A DNA stretch of 64,000 nucleotides. It comes from Mobilitalea torta. GTDB lineage: Bacteria; Bacillota; Clostridia; Lachnospirales; Lachnospiraceae. Positions 61,512 through 64,000 of the stretch are shown in pieces; position 1 is the first letter of the stretch; each line of letters begins with the position of its first letter. Location: assembly GCF_050433395.1 (NCBI RefSeq), contig NZ_JBNPXH010000009.1, positions 62,001 through 126,000 on the forward strand. The letters are read 5' to 3'. The notes beneath the pieces are model-generated. The model saw only the letters and a list, made by a program, of their open reading frames with translations. It had not been told where the DNA came from and ran no database searches. The position numbers and the translations under genes were made by a program.

Positions 61512-62198
61512 CTACCAGATATATGGAAGCAGACGGTAACGTACCTTCTTTGTATATTCGGAATATCCCGGCAATTCCTTTTGGAGCATGGTATCCTCCA
61601 GGTACGTTCTTATCACAATGACGATGACAATAAGAACAGCTGTCATTCCCGCAAGCATTCCGAACATCATAGGCATTCCCACTGACCACAGCAGAATAAC
61701 AGAATATCCCGGATGCCGAATGATGGCATAGGGACCGGTGGAACATACCTTTTGTCCCCGATCTTTTTGTATCCGTACGCTTGACTCAAAATTCCTGTTT
61801 TCCATCACAGGCCATACCGCCAGAAAACAGGTAAGCGCCATGATTGCCATACCAATCCAGAAAAGAACAGGGGATGTTTCCGGACTGTGAAAACGAACGG
61901 ACAACCCGGCCGCAGCATAGATCCCATAGAAAGCAAGCACCACAAATATCAGCAATAACACCTTATCCCAGCTTTTTGTGTCAGAAGTAACCTTTCTGCG
62001 CGCATTTAACAGCTCCGCATCATGCCGGTACAGGATTACGGACGCAATCACAGTCGACACAATGTAAACAGCAAAATAGGCAATTCCCCTGGGGACATCC
62101 CACGTACCGGCCCCAAGAAAGAAAGCTGCCGCACCTAATCCTCTTTGCAGTATCATCTTCCCGATGTATTTAACTGCCCCTGACTTTATCTCATTCAT
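61512..62198 (-). CDS. ICMT-like methyltransferase family membrane protein
   Basis: A 228-residue protein with about five membrane helices and the C-terminal isoprenylcysteine carboxyl methyltransferase pattern: GPYAIIRHPGYSVILLW (SAM-binding) followed by TYLEDTMLQKELPGYSEYTK. Bacterial members methylate small lipids or have unknown substrates; no prenylated protein is expected. The ATG at 62198 has GGAGG seven bases before it; an earlier start is less likely. Confidence 0.87.
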   Translation of the reverse strand: MNEIKSGAVKYIGKMILQRGLGAAAFFLGAGTWDVPRGIAYFAVYIVSTVIASVILYRHDAELLNARRKVTSDTKSWDKVLLLIFVVLAFYGIYAAAGLSVRFHSPETSPVLFWIGMAIMALTCFLAVWPVMENRNFESSVRIQKDRGQKVCSTGPYAIIRHPGYSVILLWSVGMPMMFGMLAGMTAVLIVIVIVIRTYLEDTMLQKELPGYSEYTKKVRYRLLPYIW

Positions 62199-62250
62199 CG
62201 CTGCCCTCCATATTCTATATTCGACCAAAGGAATCAGGAATAATGTATAT

Positions 62251-62700
62251 TCATTTTGCCGGGTTCAGTCTTATATCCAGGCAGGCATCTCCCACGGAGG
62301 TGGTGATACAGCATGCGGTACATATTACATACTCCTTATCCTCATCCGCCTTACGAAGTACAGGAGGAAGGATATCACAATTAAGATCATTTTCCGCCAG
62401 CAGGGTGAGGACATTGCCGCTGATGATATTGGCTATCTCCGCAATAGCAGAGGTCACGAACTCATCCACGGAATCCATCTCCATACCGCTCATAATATTA
62501 ACCATCTTAAGCGATGTGGGATCCGGAAAATGATAGATCACCTCTCCCACAAGATCCCCTGTTACCTCTATGGATATATCTGTATTATCATCATGCTGGA
62601 AGCTATCTGCGGGGCGGTCTGTGACATCGGAAATATCAAGCATCATCTGAAATACATTAAAGGTCGCCTTTAAAAATAATTCTTGCAGATTATTTGACAT
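62251..62700 (-). CDS. cheX: CheX-type chemotaxis phosphatase
   Basis: A 149-residue CheX-like protein that dephosphorylates CheY-P. The catalytic helix with the E-x-x-N pair is SAIAEIANIISGNVL (about 80-95); GDLVGEVIYHF precedes it. Its start overlaps the hemerythrin gene by 11 bases. With that oxygen sensor it suggests aerotactic or O2-linked signalling, though cheA, cheY and flagellar genes are not in view. GGGGGTGG precedes the ATG. Confidence 0.88.
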   Translation of the reverse strand: MSNNLQELFLKATFNVFQMMLDISDVTDRPADSFQHDDNTDISIEVTGDLVGEVIYHFPDPTSLKMVNIMSGMEMDSVDEFVTSAIAEIANIISGNVLTLLAENDLNCDILPPVLRKADEDKEYVICTACCITTSVGDACLDIRLNPAK

Positions 62701-63118
62701 CCTTTGCCACCCCCTTTTCAATTGCATAAATCGCAATCTGCTGATCCTCCGTGGCAACATGATTGATCAGCCAGGCCAGAAGCTTTCCTGCAAACTGCTG
62801 CGCCAGCCTCTCGCTGTAGCCGCTGTTGGTATAATCCTCTGTAAACTGCAGGACATAGTTCACCATATCGGTATGAATCTGCTTATGCTGCTTGTACCTC
62901 GGATAACCAATTCTCAGCTGGTATTCCTCCTCATCCCGAAAATGCTCTACCACATACAATTTCATGAAGTCCAGGGTCTCATTGACATGCTGCACCTTTT
63001 CTTCCCAGGATGCAGCGGAGCGCAGTACCTGCATAAATGCTTCTACCCTCCGGAACAGTTCCTTGTGCTGCTCATCCACAATGGTAACGCCCAGCTCATA
63101 CTTATCTTTCCAGATCAT
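62690..63118 (-). CDS. Bacteriohemerythrin
   Basis: A 142-residue O2-binding four-helix protein with a non-heme diiron site. Ligand motifs are VTIVDEQHKELFRR, VVEHFRDEEEYQL, YKQHKQIHTDMV and WLINHVATEDQQIA, in the expected order. It binds oxygen reversibly and may serve storage, sensing or delivery, for example to FprA. The ATG at 63118 follows AAAGGA; the open extension to 63223 is less likely. First gene of a pair with cheX. Confidence 0.94.
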   Translation of the reverse strand: MIWKDKYELGVTIVDEQHKELFRRVEAFMQVLRSAASWEEKVQHVNETLDFMKLYVVEHFRDEEEYQLRIGYPRYKQHKQIHTDMVNYVLQFTEDYTNSGYSERLAQQFAGKLLAWLINHVATEDQQIAIYAIEKGVAKDVK

Positions 63119-63318
63119 AATATTCCTATCCTTTCTCATCCATATCCTGATACGGTATCTCCAGCTCATCATATGCCTAAGGAGAAATTGACAAAATGGG
63201 GAGTATGCTCCTTCCATCTGCATTCTCCTCCCCTATTTTTCCAGTGCTTGCTATGACCACTGCTTTCGGTCAGCATGGCCGGATAATCCGTTCACCAGAT
63301 TGTGATGCCGTGTATTCT

Positions 63319-63348
63319 ATTATATCAGCTTATTTCGACTTATTTCAA
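63319..63348 (-). promoter_or_regulatory. Promoter of the hemerythrin-cheX pair
   Basis: TTGAAA (63343-63348) and TATAAT (63319-63324), 18 bp apart on the minus strand. The roughly 190-base leader includes a GGGGAGG...CTCC/CCCC hairpin near 63198-63236. Nothing else is recognised between 63119 and 63402. Confidence 0.58.
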
Positions 63349-63402
63349 GCCCATCTTGTCAAAAACCCGATCTTCTCGGCCTCACGGGTTACAGTTCAGA
63401 CG

Positions 63403-63556
63403 TCAATGTCAGTTAGTTAAGCGAGGTTCTCTCCACCAGGTCACTTTTGCTTGCCTTACCTTCGTGCGTTCAGAGCGCTCTGCTTTACAAGATGCACTCA
63501 GACGGTTAGCGCAAAAGTGACCTGGTGGAGAGAACCTCGCTTAACTAACTGACATT
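63403..63556. repeat. Giant nested palindrome (47-bp perfect arms)
   Basis: A perfect 47-bp inverted repeat: 63403-63449 and 63510-63556, with a 60-base centre. GTTCAGA occurs directly outside both sides (63393-63399 and 63557-63563), as well as once inside (63467-63473). The flanking direct repeat resembles a target-site duplication. It sits upstream of the divergent hemerythrin and right-edge genes. Confidence 0.9.
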
Positions 63557-63720
63557 GGTTCAGAGGGTGATATTGCAGGGGATATGGTGCTCCACCACGG
63601 ATCAGCCCCAACAAGCGTTTTTTCAAATTTCTTGCCATTTAAATTGCTTTACTATTAAATGGTGGTTAGTGATGGTTTCAATTACAAGATAAATATTTAT
63701 TATATTACATACAATATTTA
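63557..63720. other. Intergenic region, no gene
   Basis: About 160 bases of AT-rich sequence with no open frame having a ribosome-binding site. It carries only the end of the palindrome flank and the approach to the next promoter. Confidence 0.6.
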
Positions 63721-63749
63721 TTGACATACGATAAATCACATGATATCAT
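63721..63749 (+). promoter_or_regulatory. Promoter of the right-edge gene
   Basis: TTGACA (63721-63726) and TATCAT (63744-63749), 17 bp apart, 25 bases upstream of the ATG. Confidence 0.75.
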
Positions 63750-63773
63750 AATAAAAAAAAGGAGGTATCCAAC

Positions 63774-64000
63774 ATGAATGAAATTCAAAAGTTAAAGTCC
63801 TATCATCTACTGAAAATAGTGATTGATATTGGATTTTGGATTGGTGTTGTGTTTTGCATTGGCATGACAGTTTTTCTTTTCATTAACGAGGGGAGTACCG
63901 TATTTACCCTTAATATTAGCTCCGGCAGTGGGTTTGTTATCAACAATGGCACACTTTCTCAATTTCCATTACCCTTTCAGGCAAGAGCTCTTACCTTCGT
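63774..64000 (+). CDS. Membrane protein, partial (runs off right edge), DUF2975-like
   Basis: The first 75 residues are visible: MNEIQKLKSYHLLKIVIDIG then a membrane helix (FWIGVVFCIGMTVFLFI) and a Ser/Gly/Asn-rich outer loop. This start resembles DUF2975-type four-helix membrane proteins, but the rest is missing, so the family is tentative. A perfect AGGAGGT site lies eight bases before the ATG and a consensus promoter upstream. If DUF2975-like, an adjacent YozG-type helix-turn-helix gene would be expected beyond the window. Confidence 0.6.
   Translation, partial: MNEIQKLKSYHLLKIVIDIGFWIGVVFCIGMTVFLFINEGSTVFTLNISSGSGFVINNGTLSQFPLPFQARALTF

Noticed and set aside
63403..63556. Integron attC site
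   Set aside because: The arms are perfect and long, there is no RYYYAAC/GTTRRRY pair in the right places, and no integrase is present.
1..64000. tRNA, rRNA, insertion sequences, prophage genes or a CRISPR-Cas locus
   Set aside because: None was seen on either strand: no transposase, integrase, phage structural or cas-like protein and no recognisable tRNA cloverleaf.

Overview
The window reads as a stretch of a Firmicutes chromosome, most probably Lachnospiraceae (Clostridium cluster XIVa-like). The grounds are strong AGGAGG ribosome-binding sites, TTGACA/TATAAT promoters, a T-box leader, an FprA flavodiiron protein, a CotA-like multicopper oxidase, and a dense gut- or plant-type carbohydrate-utilisation block. 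This is inferred from gene content; no rRNA or tRNA gene is present to confirm it.

Layout. 1-5.3 kb: a leftward T-box leader whose gene lies off the left edge, an AraC/GyrI-type regulator, a small lipoprotein with a suspect start, a prenyltransferase-fold protein, a LUD-domain protein, purE, a compact type I toxin-antitoxin locus and a rhodanese. 5.3-33.6 kb: a large, almost wholly leftward sugar locus: aldo/keto reductase, GH4, a divergent AraC regulator, an extracellular GH31 lipoprotein, two pairs of CUT1 permeases, an exported DUF5696-type protein, an NHL-TPR-YIP1 membrane protein, a 988-residue membrane-anchored solute-binding fusion, a classical binding lipoprotein, a GH65 phosphorylase, an (alpha/alpha)6 glycosidase-like protein, a second GH31 and a LacI regulator. 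No transport ATPase is encoded, so a shared MsiK-type ATPase elsewhere is implied. 34-44.4 kb: a flavin reductase, then a xyloglucan/arabinoxylan side-chain set: GH51 arabinofuranosidase with a divergent ArsR-type regulator, YicI-type alpha-xylosidase, a YesN-type response regulator without a kinase in the window, and GH95.

44.5-54 kb is housekeeping and unknowns: YgjP-type metallopeptidase, NYN-domain protein, a DUF5658-like membrane protein with an apparently sequestered ribosome-binding site, a second holin-like toxin with no canonical start codon, small-RNA candidates, HAD phosphatase, a DUF6179/DUF6323-like pair, a lipoprotein, a YdeI-like protein, a lytic transglycosylase and FprA. 54-64 kb holds a 5'-truncated kinase remnant, GH29 fucosidase, multicopper oxidase, a GT4 glycosyltransferase divergent from a striking Cys/Thr-repeat protein, an ICMT-like methyltransferase, CheX plus bacteriohemerythrin, and a partial membrane protein at the right edge.

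The genes fit an organism that imports and trims alpha-glucosides and hemicellulose side chains. The features that stand out as least described are the accessory-rich double transporter (8.8-25.2 kb), the Cys/Thr-repeat protein with its glycosyltransferase neighbour, two type I toxin loci, and four very long nested intergenic palindromes, one of which can be compared with a related site lacking the hairpin.
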